Source: Deltaproteobacteria bacterium (lineage in GTDB: Bacteria > Myxococcota_A > UBA796 > GCA-2862545). Taken from it: DNA of 64,000 nt. Made by a program: the position numbers and the translations under genes. Under the pieces are notes generated by a model. That model did no database searches and was not told the origin of the DNA. It was given only the letters and a program-made list of their open reading frames with translations. Positions 39,871 to 48,343 of the stretch are shown here, piece after piece. The DNA is taken from NCBI GenBank assembly GCA_006226595.1, contig SBGP01000066.1, forward strand, positions 151,698-215,697. Reading direction: 5' to 3'. Within the stretch, counting starts at the first letter, position 1. Each line of letters starts with the position of its first letter.

Positions 39871-40487
39871 CCCGGGCGCTGGTAGACGCGCTTGGCAGGG
39901 ACCTGGATGAGGCGGTCCAGCTCGACCAGGTACCCGGAGAGGCGTCCGCCATACACGCAGCCGCTGTCGAGGCCGATGAGCCACGGCAGCCCCTCGCGCT
40001 CCACCCGCACGAGGCCGCGCCGGGCATCGTGTCCGAAGATCACGCGCCGCTGTCCGGCGTAGTCCTGCCACCAGAAGGGGCCCGTGCCCTCGGGAAAGCG
40101 GCGCATGGTCAGCGCCATCTGGCGGGTCGTCGCCTCGAGGCTGCCGAGCGGATGAACGCCCGCGTGGACCACCGTGAACGGCGCCGCCTCGATGAACAGC
40201 GGGAGCGACGCGAGCCACGCCAGCCATCCGGGCTCCACGGCGGTGAGTGCCGCGCGGACGTTGGCCGCGTGCCGGTCGCCTTCCCGGAGCGCGAGAAGGC
40301 GCTGGTCGTGGTTGCCCAGGGTGGCCTCGAAGCCGCCCTCGCGGATCTGCTGGTACACGCCGACCGGGTCCGGACCCTTCGTGAACAGGTCACCGACGAG
40401 CACCACCCGGTCCGCCTGAGCGATGCGGACCAGGCGAGCCAGTTCCTCGGCACAGCCGTGAACATCGCCGATGACCAGGGTGCGGAT
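39867..40487 (-). CDS. Metallophosphatase (ApaH/PrpA-like)
   Basis: 206 residues. Calcineurin-like motifs in order: GDVHG, GDLFTKGPDP, GNHD, VHAGVHP and FGHDA, supplying the two-metal site of serine/threonine protein phosphatases or diadenosine-tetraphosphate hydrolases. It is somewhat shorter than ApaH (~280) and near PrpA size (~220). No ATG, GTG or TTG lies near the N-terminus in frame. The best start is ATC at 40487, which follows GGAG by five bases and lies just after the kinase stop. Longer starts fall inside the histidine kinase gene. Confidence 0.82.
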   Translation of the reverse strand: MRTLVIGDVHGCAEELARLVRIAQADRVVLVGDLFTKGPDPVGVYQQIREGGFEATLGNHDQRLLALREGDRHAANVRAALTAVEPGWLAWLASLPLFIEAAPFTVVHAGVHPLGSLEATTRQMALTMRRFPEGTGPFWWQDYAGQRRVIFGHDARRGLVRVEREGLPWLIGLDSGCVYGGRLSGYLVELDRLIQVPAKRVYQRPG

Positions 40488-40503
40488 GGGGGCTCCAGGA
40501 GGC

Positions 40504-43101
40504 CTAGCGGAGGGTGCGCTCGGGGTCGTCGGCGAGGATGCCGGCGGCGCTGAGCTCGTCGAGGGGAGGGAACAACCAGCTGACCTGGGTGATATCCAGC
40601 TCGCCGCGGGCTGCCCGCTCGGCGCGTCGGCACAGGCGGCCGACGGTCGACACGAGGCGGGCGGTGCGCACGGGCTTGTCCAGCCTGGCCCAGCTGCCAC
40701 TCACCACGCCCGTGAGCCGGTCTTCGGGGATGAAGCCGCTGACGAGCAGCACGGGCACGTTGTCGTGGAGCTCGTCGCACAAGGTGGCGAGCTCGAGTCC
40801 CGTGATGCCGGGCATGACCACATCGGTGACGAGCACGTCGGGGCGCTCCCGCGAGAGCACACGCCAGGCCTCGCCGCCGGAGTTGCAGGCCACGACGTCG
40901 TAGCCGGCCTCGGTCAGCGCGGTGGCGTAGCTGTCGAGGAGCACGGGCTCGTCCTCGACGAGCAGCACCCGGCGGTTGGTCGGCAGCGGCGCGGGGGCCT
41001 CGTCCATGGCATCCGCGTGGCGCAGGGCCAGGCAGAACCGGGAACCGCGGCCCGGGCGGTCCTCGACCCAGATGCGACCGTGGTGGTCGCGCAGGATCTG
41101 GCTGGCGACGGCGAGGCCGAGGCCGGTGCCGCGGTTGGGGCCCTTGGTGGTGAAGAACGGGTTGAAGATCTCTTCGCGGATCTGGTCCGGCACGCCCGGG
41201 CCGTCGTCCTCGATCATCACGAACGCGCCCCGGCCGCCCGAGGGAAGGCGAAAGTCTCGCGCGACCAGCTCGATGCGGCCGTCCGACTGCAGCGCGTCTC
41301 GCGCGTTCACCAGCAGGTTCACGACGACGTGCTCGAGGTCGGAGGCCGAGCCGAGCACCGGGTTGAGGTTGCCCGGAATGTCGAGGGTCAGCGTGACCCC
41401 CGGGGGCAGGGTCGGCTGCACCAGCTCCGCGGCGTTGCGCAGGATCTCCGAGAGATCGACCTGCACGAGCTCGGACTGGGTGCCTCGGGACACGGTGAGC
41501 AGGCGTCGGGTGAGCAGCGACGCGCGCTCGATGGTGCTCTCCATCTTGCCCAGGCGGTCGTCGAGGCGCTCGTTTTCGACGATCTCCCGCATGAAGCCGA
41601 CGTGCGCGAGCAGGGTGCCGAGCATGTTGTTGAAGTCGTGGGCGATGCCACCCACGAGGACCGCCACGGTCTCCATGCGCGCGGCGTGCAGCAGCCCGTC
41701 GTCGAGGCGGCGCCGGCGGGTGATGTCGCGAAGCACGATGACGGCGACCTTCTGGCCGACCGGGGTCGCGAGGGACTCGACGGCGACCTTCTCGCCGGCG
41801 CGCAGGACGTGGAACTCGGCCTGGTCCGGTTCCCGCGAGGCGCGAGCCAGGTGTGCGCGCACCGCCGGGTGTTCTTCCGCGGGCACGCGCTCGAGGAGGT
41901 TCTCGATCGGGCCGTCGACGAAGAGGAATGCGCGAGCCGCCGGGTTGAGCTCCCCGAGACGGCCCTCGGCGTTGACGCCGATGACCGGGTCCGGCGTGGC
42001 CTGGAGCAGCTGCTCGTCACGGCGGGCCTGGTGCGCCTCGTGCAGGCGCACGGCGAGGGTGGCGCCGACGACGAACGTGCCGAGACCGACGAGGGTGAGG
42101 CTGCGCCCGGGCAGCGCGAGGTCGGTGATCAGCGCGAGGGTGAGGGGAAGCACGCTCATCACGCCGTACACGACCGCGCCGGGGTGGCCCTGCTGGATGT
42201 TGCGGCCGGCGAGCAACAGCGACGCCAGGCACGCGAGCAGCCCGCTGGCCTGCCAGACCGGCCGCATCGCGACGACCACGTCGATCGGCAGCACCGCGCC
42301 GGCGATCAGAAGCGCGCCGGTCACCGCGGCGATGCCCTGCCACAGCGGCTTGTCGAGGGGCTTGCCGAGGTCGGTGGTGAGCATGACGAGGAGCGCGGAG
42401 AGGCTCACGCTGGTGAGCGCCTCGATGCGCAGGAAGCTCGTCGCCAGCGACAGCACGCCGCCCCAGCCCGAGGCGGAGATCACGAGGATGGCGGCGATCG
42501 ACGCCCAGGTGCCGAGCCACAGGGCCGGTCGACTGCGACGGCGGCGGGCGACGGCGAGGTGTGCGAGGGCGAGCAGCGCGAACGACAGGCCGGCGCCGAC
42601 TCGCTGTGCGTCGTGGCGACGGGCCAGGCGCAGGATCTCGGTCGCATCTCCGAGGTACAGCCCACCCTCCACGGCACCGCGCCCGTGGGCGCCACGCAGC
42701 TCGATGGCGAGCTCGTGCGTCTTGCCGTCGGCGGTGAGCGGCAGTGGCACGAGCAGGCCGCCCTCACGGCGCTCGCCGCCGTCGGCGACCTCCGCGTGCG
42801 AGCCGATCTCCTTGCCGTCCCACGTGGCGCGCGCGGCAAACGCGGCCCGCTGCAGGTACAGCATCTGAGGGCGCGCTTCGTGCGTCTCGATGGCGATGGG
42901 AATGCGCACGATCGCGTCCGGCGGCACACCCTGGCTGGCGTAGTCGCCGGGGAGCTCGAACGTGCGCTCGACGCCATCGACGGTGGCGCGCCATTCGCCC
43001 GACAGATCCGTGCGCTGTCCCGGGGGAGCCGGCAGGGTGAGGAGGACGAGGACGACGGCCGCGAGCGCGATGCCGACCCAGTTGAGGTCGGTGACCTTCA
43101 C
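40504..43101 (-). CDS. Hybrid sensor histidine kinase with receiver domain
   Basis: 865 residues from GTG 43101, which overlaps the upstream kinase stop and follows GGAGG; ATG 43119 is an alternative. N-terminal membrane helix, a ~150-residue sensor region (likely periplasmic, beta-rich as in 7TMR-DISM sensors), then about seven membrane helices (~185-385). A PAS-like region follows, then HisKA with GGIAHDFNN, HATPase with VVNLLVNARDAL, DDGPGVP and GTGLGLAVA, and a C-terminal receiver with LLVEDEP, phospho-acceptor Asp in LVTDVVMPG and Lys in LDKPV. Senses an external or membrane signal. Confidence 0.92.
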   Translation of the reverse strand: MKVTDLNWVGIALAAVVLVLLTLPAPPGQRTDLSGEWRATVDGVERTFELPGDYASQGVPPDAIVRIPIAIETHEARPQMLYLQRAAFAARATWDGKEIGSHAEVADGGERREGGLLVPLPLTADGKTHELAIELRGAHGRGAVEGGLYLGDATEILRLARRHDAQRVGAGLSFALLALAHLAVARRRRSRPALWLGTWASIAAILVISASGWGGVLSLATSFLRIEALTSVSLSALLVMLTTDLGKPLDKPLWQGIAAVTGALLIAGAVLPIDVVVAMRPVWQASGLLACLASLLLAGRNIQQGHPGAVVYGVMSVLPLTLALITDLALPGRSLTLVGLGTFVVGATLAVRLHEAHQARRDEQLLQATPDPVIGVNAEGRLGELNPAARAFLFVDGPIENLLERVPAEEHPAVRAHLARASREPDQAEFHVLRAGEKVAVESLATPVGQKVAVIVLRDITRRRRLDDGLLHAARMETVAVLVGGIAHDFNNMLGTLLAHVGFMREIVENERLDDRLGKMESTIERASLLTRRLLTVSRGTQSELVQVDLSEILRNAAELVQPTLPPGVTLTLDIPGNLNPVLGSASDLEHVVVNLLVNARDALQSDGRIELVARDFRLPSGGRGAFVMIEDDGPGVPDQIREEIFNPFFTTKGPNRGTGLGLAVASQILRDHHGRIWVEDRPGRGSRFCLALRHADAMDEAPAPLPTNRRVLLVEDEPVLLDSYATALTEAGYDVVACNSGGEAWRVLSRERPDVLVTDVVMPGITGLELATLCDELHDNVPVLLVSGFIPEDRLTGVVSGSWARLDKPVRTARLVSTVGRLCRRAERAARGELDITQVSWLFPPLDELSAAGILADDPERTLR

Positions 43102-46100
43102 TCGCTCACCTCCAGCCATCCGTCCGCTTCCTGAATGGCAGGACGGTACCCGAGCTGGCGCGCCCGAGCACGCAACGTCTCCCAGCGACCCTTGGCTTCG
43201 GGGGCGTGGGCTCGGCTGAGGGCACGGGCCTCGGACGCGAGCGCGCCGAGGTACAGCTCGAAGTACAGCGAGCGCCGCGCCTGCGTGAGCAGGGCGGGTG
43301 CGCTCTTGTCGTTGACCTCGGCGAACAGCAGCTGGGCGTGCAGGCCGATCTCCGCGTACTCGTTGTCCTGGGCGAGCTCGAGGGCCCTGCCTGCGTCGTC
43401 GCGGCAGTCCGCGCCCGCGGCGAGCAGTGCGGCGGCACGCTGTACGTGGAACAGGGCCAAGCCCCAGCTACCCGCGGGTGGGGCGACTTCGAGCGCGCGC
43501 GAGGTCTCGCCGCGGGTTCGCCACCAGCGAACGACTGCCGCCGGCGCTTCTTCGTCGGCGTGGAGATCGAGGGCCGCCATCGCGACGGTCGCCTCGGACG
43601 AGTCGGCCTGGATCGTCGCGATCAGCAGGGCGAGGCGCATGGCCTCGGGGAGGAGGTGCGTAAGCTGCAGGCCGCGGATCCGCCGGACGGCCAGGTCGAG
43701 CAGGGGACGGGCCACGGCTACGTCGCTGCGTTCGGCGGCGAGCGTCGCGAGGGCGAGTGTCGCCGCGGCATGACCCCGGAGGTCGCCGGTCTCCTGGTAC
43801 GCGTCGCGCGCGGTGCGAGCGTAGTCCTCGGCCTGGCGGCGACGGCCAAGCATGCGGAGAATGCCGCTCAGGCGCGCGCTGCAGTCGGCGACGCCGGTGA
43901 GGTGGCCGCGCTCGGAGGCGAGCCGAAGCGCTTGTCGCGAGCGCTGCCTCGCCTCGGAGAGGTCGCGGCGTGCGAGCGCGAGGTCGGCGGCGACGTTCTG
44001 CTGTCGCACGCGAAGCTGTGCCGGCGCATCCTCCGGGAGGAGCTTCTGAGCACGGGCGAGCTCGCGCGCCGCGTCCTCCAGCTGACCGAGATCCAGTCGG
44101 GCACGGGCCGCGACGAGCAGGGCTCTCGCTGCCGTCTGTGGGGCCCGCTCCGTGTGCGCGGACCCGAGCTTGAGGGCGGCGACGAGGCCGCTCCTGGTGC
44201 GACCGTCGGTCACGGCGAGCTCGGCGGCGAGCAACTCGACCCACGCGTCTTGTTCGACGCCCTGGGCGAGGCGGTCGGCGCGTCCGAGGAGCTGGGAGGG
44301 GGCCGCGCCGGGGTCGGTCACGCGCGCCACCTCGGCCTGCAGCGCTGCGAGGTCGAAGGCTGCATCGGGGCGTTGGGGGAGGGTCTCGATGACCTGCAGC
44401 CAGCGCCGGGCCTCGGCGTATCGTCCCCTGCGGACAGCCCTCTGGGCGGCGCTCAGCGCCGGATCCCACGCGCCTTCGCCGTCGCCGGCGATGAGTCGCA
44501 GGGTCGCGACCTCGGCCTCGGCGTGCGTCGCGCACGCCTGCCACGCGTCGGCAAGGTGGGCGGCATGCCCCGGCAGGTCGTCGACGGTGCTGAGCACGCT
44601 GGTCCGCGCGAACTCGGACTCGAGAACCCAACCGTACTCGCCCTCCCGCGTCCACGGGTTGTTCTCGGCATCGCGGCTCGACACCCGACGCAGCACCTCG
44701 GTGGGCATGGGTGTGTCGCGGATGGCGAGGGCCCACGGGGCTCCCTCGGTCGGGAACTCCTGGTGCCGCCAGCGCGCGAGGCGCGACAAGCCCGCCCGGA
44801 CGGCGGCCAGCGGCGAGCCCTGCACACCGACCGGGGTCATGGCCGGACACAGGCTCGCGCAGATGGTCTGTTGGGCCTCGCGGCTGGGCGGACGGGTGCG
44901 CAGGTGGCTGGCACCGCCGTGGACGAGCGAGTGCACCAGGTTCTCGCTCGATGGTGTCATCCACCGGGGGTCGTGGATGACGAGTACGCCGATCTGGTCG
45001 CCGACGTGTCGGCACAGCTCCTTGAGGACGGAGCGGGTGAGGCGGTCCACGCGCTCCGCATGCTTGACGATGATCAGCAGCGAGTAGTGCTCGGCGACGC
45101 CCTTCACGAGCGCGCTGACGGTCTCGGCGACCACGGAGGGGTCCGGCGGTTCCTGCACGAGGTCGGAGCCCGACAGGGGTAGGGTCGGCCACACCCGGCG
45201 CAGCACGCCAGCGTGCTTGCGCATCACGCGGTGCGACCAGGGCTCGTTGCGAGTCGGCAGCAGGAGGGCGAGGAGCAGGTCCTCGACGGCGCCTCCGACC
45301 GCATCCACGCGGCACGTGATCTCGATGGGCCAGCGCCCCTGCATGAACGACTGACGCTTGAGCTGGTCGGCGATGCGCGAGCGCCCCGAGCCCGCGGGCC
45401 CCTCGAGGACCCAGGCGCGCGGCCCGTCGCCGTTGACCACCGACTCGAGCGGCTCCCACCACTCGCCTGGGTCGGCGAACGCGGGCTCGGGCCACACCAG
45501 CCGGTCCATACCCGCCTCGGCGAGACGCAGCTGGCGGGCGGCCTCGCCGGCGGTGGGGCGCAGGTTCGGGTCGACGTCGAGCATCTGCTCGATGGTCTTG
45601 GATAGGCCGAGAGGAAACTCGCGGAATGCGGTCGCCAGTGGCTCGACGCTATGCAGGCAGGTTCGGGCGATCCATCCGAACGCGTGCGCGGGACGCTCGC
45701 GTGGGCCGGCGATCGACTCGTGGAGCATGATCGCGGTGCCGAACACGTCCGCCGCGGGCGTCAGCGGCAAGACCGCGAGCTGCTCGGGAGCCATGTAGGG
45801 CAGCGTGCCGAGCAGCTGACCGGCGGTCACCGTCGAGCGGGTGGTCTCCCGATCCTCGAATACGTGCGCGATGCCGAAGTCGAGGAGGCGCACGCGGCCT
45901 TCCTTGTCGACGAGCACGTTGCTGGGCTTGATGTCGCGATGGATGAAGCTGGCCTGGTGCAGCGCCTCGAGGATGTCGAGCAGCTGGCGCCCGAGGCGTG
46001 CGAGGGCCTCGATCCGCGGCGCTCCCTCGGGAAACGCGCGAATGGCCTCCACGAAGGGCACCCCCTCGACCAGGTCCATGCTGAACCACAGGTGCTTCTC

Positions 46101-46352
46101 GTCGACGCCGGCCTCGTGGACGCGCACCACGCCTGGAATGCGGATGGTGCGCAGGCTCTCGAACTCGCGGAGGAAGCGTCGGTCTGCGCCGGACTGACCG
46201 CGCGGGCGCACCTTGATCGCGACCTGCTGGCCCTGCCCATCCACGCCCCGGTACACGGTCGCAGTCGCCCCTTTCCCGAGCGCATCGCTCAGGGTGTAGG
46301 GCCCGATGCGGTTGCCGGTGGCGGCTCCGTTCACGCGGGGGGCAGGGGACAC
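43098..46352 (-). CDS. Ser/Thr protein kinase fused to ATPase and TPR-like region
   Basis: 1084 residues, GTG start. Kinase ~15-285 looks active: GKGATATVY, VAIKVRP, FIHRDIKPSNVLV, LDFGIAH, and APEQL. Then a STAND/AAA-like NTPase with Walker A EGPAGSGRS (~330) and a possible Walker B LLIIVKHAE. The last ~500 residues are Ala/Leu/Arg-rich helical repeats of the TPR type. This matches large kinases that end in a histidine kinase in cyanobacteria and myxobacteria, except that the histidine kinase is a separate gene here, coupled by GTGA. Probably cytoplasmic. Confidence 0.88.
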   Translation of the reverse strand: MSPAPRVNGAATGNRIGPYTLSDALGKGATATVYRGVDGQGQQVAIKVRPRGQSGADRRFLREFESLRTIRIPGVVRVHEAGVDEKHLWFSMDLVEGVPFVEAIRAFPEGAPRIEALARLGRQLLDILEALHQASFIHRDIKPSNVLVDKEGRVRLLDFGIAHVFEDRETTRSTVTAGQLLGTLPYMAPEQLAVLPLTPAADVFGTAIMLHESIAGPRERPAHAFGWIARTCLHSVEPLATAFREFPLGLSKTIEQMLDVDPNLRPTAGEAARQLRLAEAGMDRLVWPEPAFADPGEWWEPLESVVNGDGPRAWVLEGPAGSGRSRIADQLKRQSFMQGRWPIEITCRVDAVGGAVEDLLLALLLPTRNEPWSHRVMRKHAGVLRRVWPTLPLSGSDLVQEPPDPSVVAETVSALVKGVAEHYSLLIIVKHAERVDRLTRSVLKELCRHVGDQIGVLVIHDPRWMTPSSENLVHSLVHGGASHLRTRPPSREAQQTICASLCPAMTPVGVQGSPLAAVRAGLSRLARWRHQEFPTEGAPWALAIRDTPMPTEVLRRVSSRDAENNPWTREGEYGWVLESEFARTSVLSTVDDLPGHAAHLADAWQACATHAEAEVATLRLIAGDGEGAWDPALSAAQRAVRRGRYAEARRWLQVIETLPQRPDAAFDLAALQAEVARVTDPGAAPSQLLGRADRLAQGVEQDAWVELLAAELAVTDGRTRSGLVAALKLGSAHTERAPQTAARALLVAARARLDLGQLEDAARELARAQKLLPEDAPAQLRVRQQNVAADLALARRDLSEARQRSRQALRLASERGHLTGVADCSARLSGILRMLGRRRQAEDYARTARDAYQETGDLRGHAAATLALATLAAERSDVAVARPLLDLAVRRIRGLQLTHLLPEAMRLALLIATIQADSSEATVAMAALDLHADEEAPAAVVRWWRTRGETSRALEVAPPAGSWGLALFHVQRAAALLAAGADCRDDAGRALELAQDNEYAEIGLHAQLLFAEVNDKSAPALLTQARRSLYFELYLGALASEARALSRAHAPEAKGRWETLRARARQLGYRPAIQEADGWLEVSE

Positions 46353-46396
46353 AGGGGGAAGAGAGGCCTCATCTCCCGGAGGATACCGCTCGCGCG

Positions 46397-48274
46397 TCAG
46401 CCCGCGGCGATTCGGTCGGAACCCAGGGCCTCGACGACCTTGAGGACGGCCTTGTAGCTGCCGAACGGCGGGTAGATGTACACGCCGGCGATGCGCGGGT
46501 GCTCGTGCACGGCCTTCAGGGTGCGCTGCGCGACCTCGATGCCGATGGCGCGCTGCGCCTCGCGGGTTCCGGCCTTGCGCAAGCGCTCGCGGACCTCGTC
46601 GGGGATCTGCATGCCCGGAACCTCGTTGTGCAGGAACTCGGCGTTCTTGTACGAGGCGAGAGGCAGGATGCCGACCAGGAAGGGCACCTTCGGGAACTGC
46701 TCGGTCTTGTCGAGGAAGTCGTAGAGCATCTGGTCGTCGTACAGCGGCTGGCTGAAGAAGAACTCGGCGCCCGCCTCGATCTTCTTGCCGAAGCGCGAGA
46801 TCTCGAGGTCGAGGTCGACGTGCCCCGGGTTGCAGCCGGCGCCCACGAACAGCTCGGTCTTCTCGCCCTTGCCCAGCGGACGCCCGCTGAAGTCCATGCC
46901 CCGGTTCATCATCTGGATGAACGTGATCAGGCCGATGGAGTCGACGTCGAACACCGGGGTCGCGTCGGGGTAGGTGCCCATCTTCGGCGGGTCACCGGTG
47001 ACGGCGAGGATGTTGCGCAGGCCCATGGCGTTGGCGCCGATGAGGTCCATCTGCATGCCGAGAAGGTTGCGGTCACGGCAGCAGTAGTGGATGACGCTCT
47101 CGATGCCGCAGCGCTCGCGGGAGAGCAGGGCCATGGCCGACGGACCCATGCGCGCCACGGCGCGGGGGCCATCCGCGATGTTGATCACGTCGATGCCGTG
47201 GTCCTTGAGGAAGGCGGCGCCATCGAGCGAGCGGCTCGGATCCAGGCCGCGCGGCGGGTCGAGCTCGACGGAGATGCAGAACTTGCCGGAGTAGAGCTTG
47301 CGAGCGAACTCCGTGCGCTCGGGGATCGGCGTCGGCTCGAGCGAGACGACCTCTTCCTTCTTCTCGGTCTCCTCGACGAGCTCGACCTTGGGCGAGGCGA
47401 CCATCGGCGCGACGCTGCGCACGAAGGAGCGCATCTCCTTGATCATCGGCGGAGTGGTGCCGCAGCAGCCGCCGACGAGGCGCGCACCCTTCTGCACGAA
47501 GCGGCGGCCGTACTCGGCCATGTACTCGGGGGCCGCCATGTAGATCAGGCGCCCGTCGACCGACTGCGGGTGACCGGCGTTGGCCATGACGAGCAGCGGG
47601 TGTGCGAGCTTCGGGGCCGCGGCCTCGACGATGTCGAGAAGGTCCCGTGGGCCCGAGCCACAGTTCACGCCGACCGCATCGATGTTCCAGGCGTCGACCT
47701 GCTGGAGCACGCGGGCGTCGTCCTGGGGGCCGCCGCCGTGGCTCGACTCGAAGGTCATGCTCGCGATGAGCGGCTTGTCCGTCAGCGAGCGCACGGCGCG
47801 CACGGCCTGCCACAGCTCGCGCACGTCGTGGAAGGTCTCGAGGACGAACCCGTCGGGATCGGCGCTCAGCAGTGCCGCGGCCTGCTCGCGGAACGCGGCG
47901 AAGGCGCGTCCCGGCTCGAGCAGTCCGAGGGGAGCGAGCTTGTGGCCAATCGGGCCGATGGAGGCGAAGACCCAGGCGGCGTCTCCGGCGGCCTCGCGAG
48001 CCAGGCGCACGCCGGCCGCGTTGATCGCCTCGATCTGCTCGTCGTAGCCGAACTCCTTCATGCGGATGGGGTTCGCGCCGAAGGTGTTCGTGGTGAGCAC
48101 CTGTGCGCCGGCCTTCACGTAGGCCTCGTGCACGCCGCGGATGAGGTCCGGGGAGGAGAGGTTGAGCTCCTCGAACGCGCGGTTGATGAACACGCCCTTC
48201 GCGTACAGTTCGGTGCCCATCGCACCGTCGAAGAGGATGACGCCCTCGGCAAGGGCCTTGCGGAAGTCCTTCAC
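46397..48274 (-). CDS. Bifunctional homocysteine S-methyltransferase / methylenetetrahydrofolate reductase
   Basis: 625 residues, GTG start with TGGAG six bases upstream. N-terminal methyltransferase ~1-290: DGAMGTELY, TTNTFGANP, VGVNCGSG and GGCCGTTP with the zinc Cys. C-terminal MTHFR barrel ~325-620: CISVELDPPRGLDPSRS, AVTGDPPKMGTYPDA, FFFSQPLYD and LVGILPLAS. The reductase makes 5-methyltetrahydrofolate with reduced flavin, and the fusion (YitJ-like) links it to methionine synthesis. The methyl donor used by the first domain is not settled by sequence. Confidence 0.92.
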   Translation of the reverse strand: MKDFRKALAEGVILFDGAMGTELYAKGVFINRAFEELNLSSPDLIRGVHEAYVKAGAQVLTTNTFGANPIRMKEFGYDEQIEAINAAGVRLAREAAGDAAWVFASIGPIGHKLAPLGLLEPGRAFAAFREQAAALLSADPDGFVLETFHDVRELWQAVRAVRSLTDKPLIASMTFESSHGGGPQDDARVLQQVDAWNIDAVGVNCGSGPRDLLDIVEAAAPKLAHPLLVMANAGHPQSVDGRLIYMAAPEYMAEYGRRFVQKGARLVGGCCGTTPPMIKEMRSFVRSVAPMVASPKVELVEETEKKEEVVSLEPTPIPERTEFARKLYSGKFCISVELDPPRGLDPSRSLDGAAFLKDHGIDVINIADGPRAVARMGPSAMALLSRERCGIESVIHYCCRDRNLLGMQMDLIGANAMGLRNILAVTGDPPKMGTYPDATPVFDVDSIGLITFIQMMNRGMDFSGRPLGKGEKTELFVGAGCNPGHVDLDLEISRFGKKIEAGAEFFFSQPLYDDQMLYDFLDKTEQFPKVPFLVGILPLASYKNAEFLHNEVPGMQIPDEVRERLRKAGTREAQRAIGIEVAQRTLKAVHEHPRIAGVYIYPPFGSYKAVLKVVEALGSDRIAAG

Positions 48275-48343
48275 GCTAACTCCAGGCCGCCCGTCATAAC
48301 GCGGCCGGTGGCGTGCGCTTCATCCCGCCGCAGGTCGCGGCAG

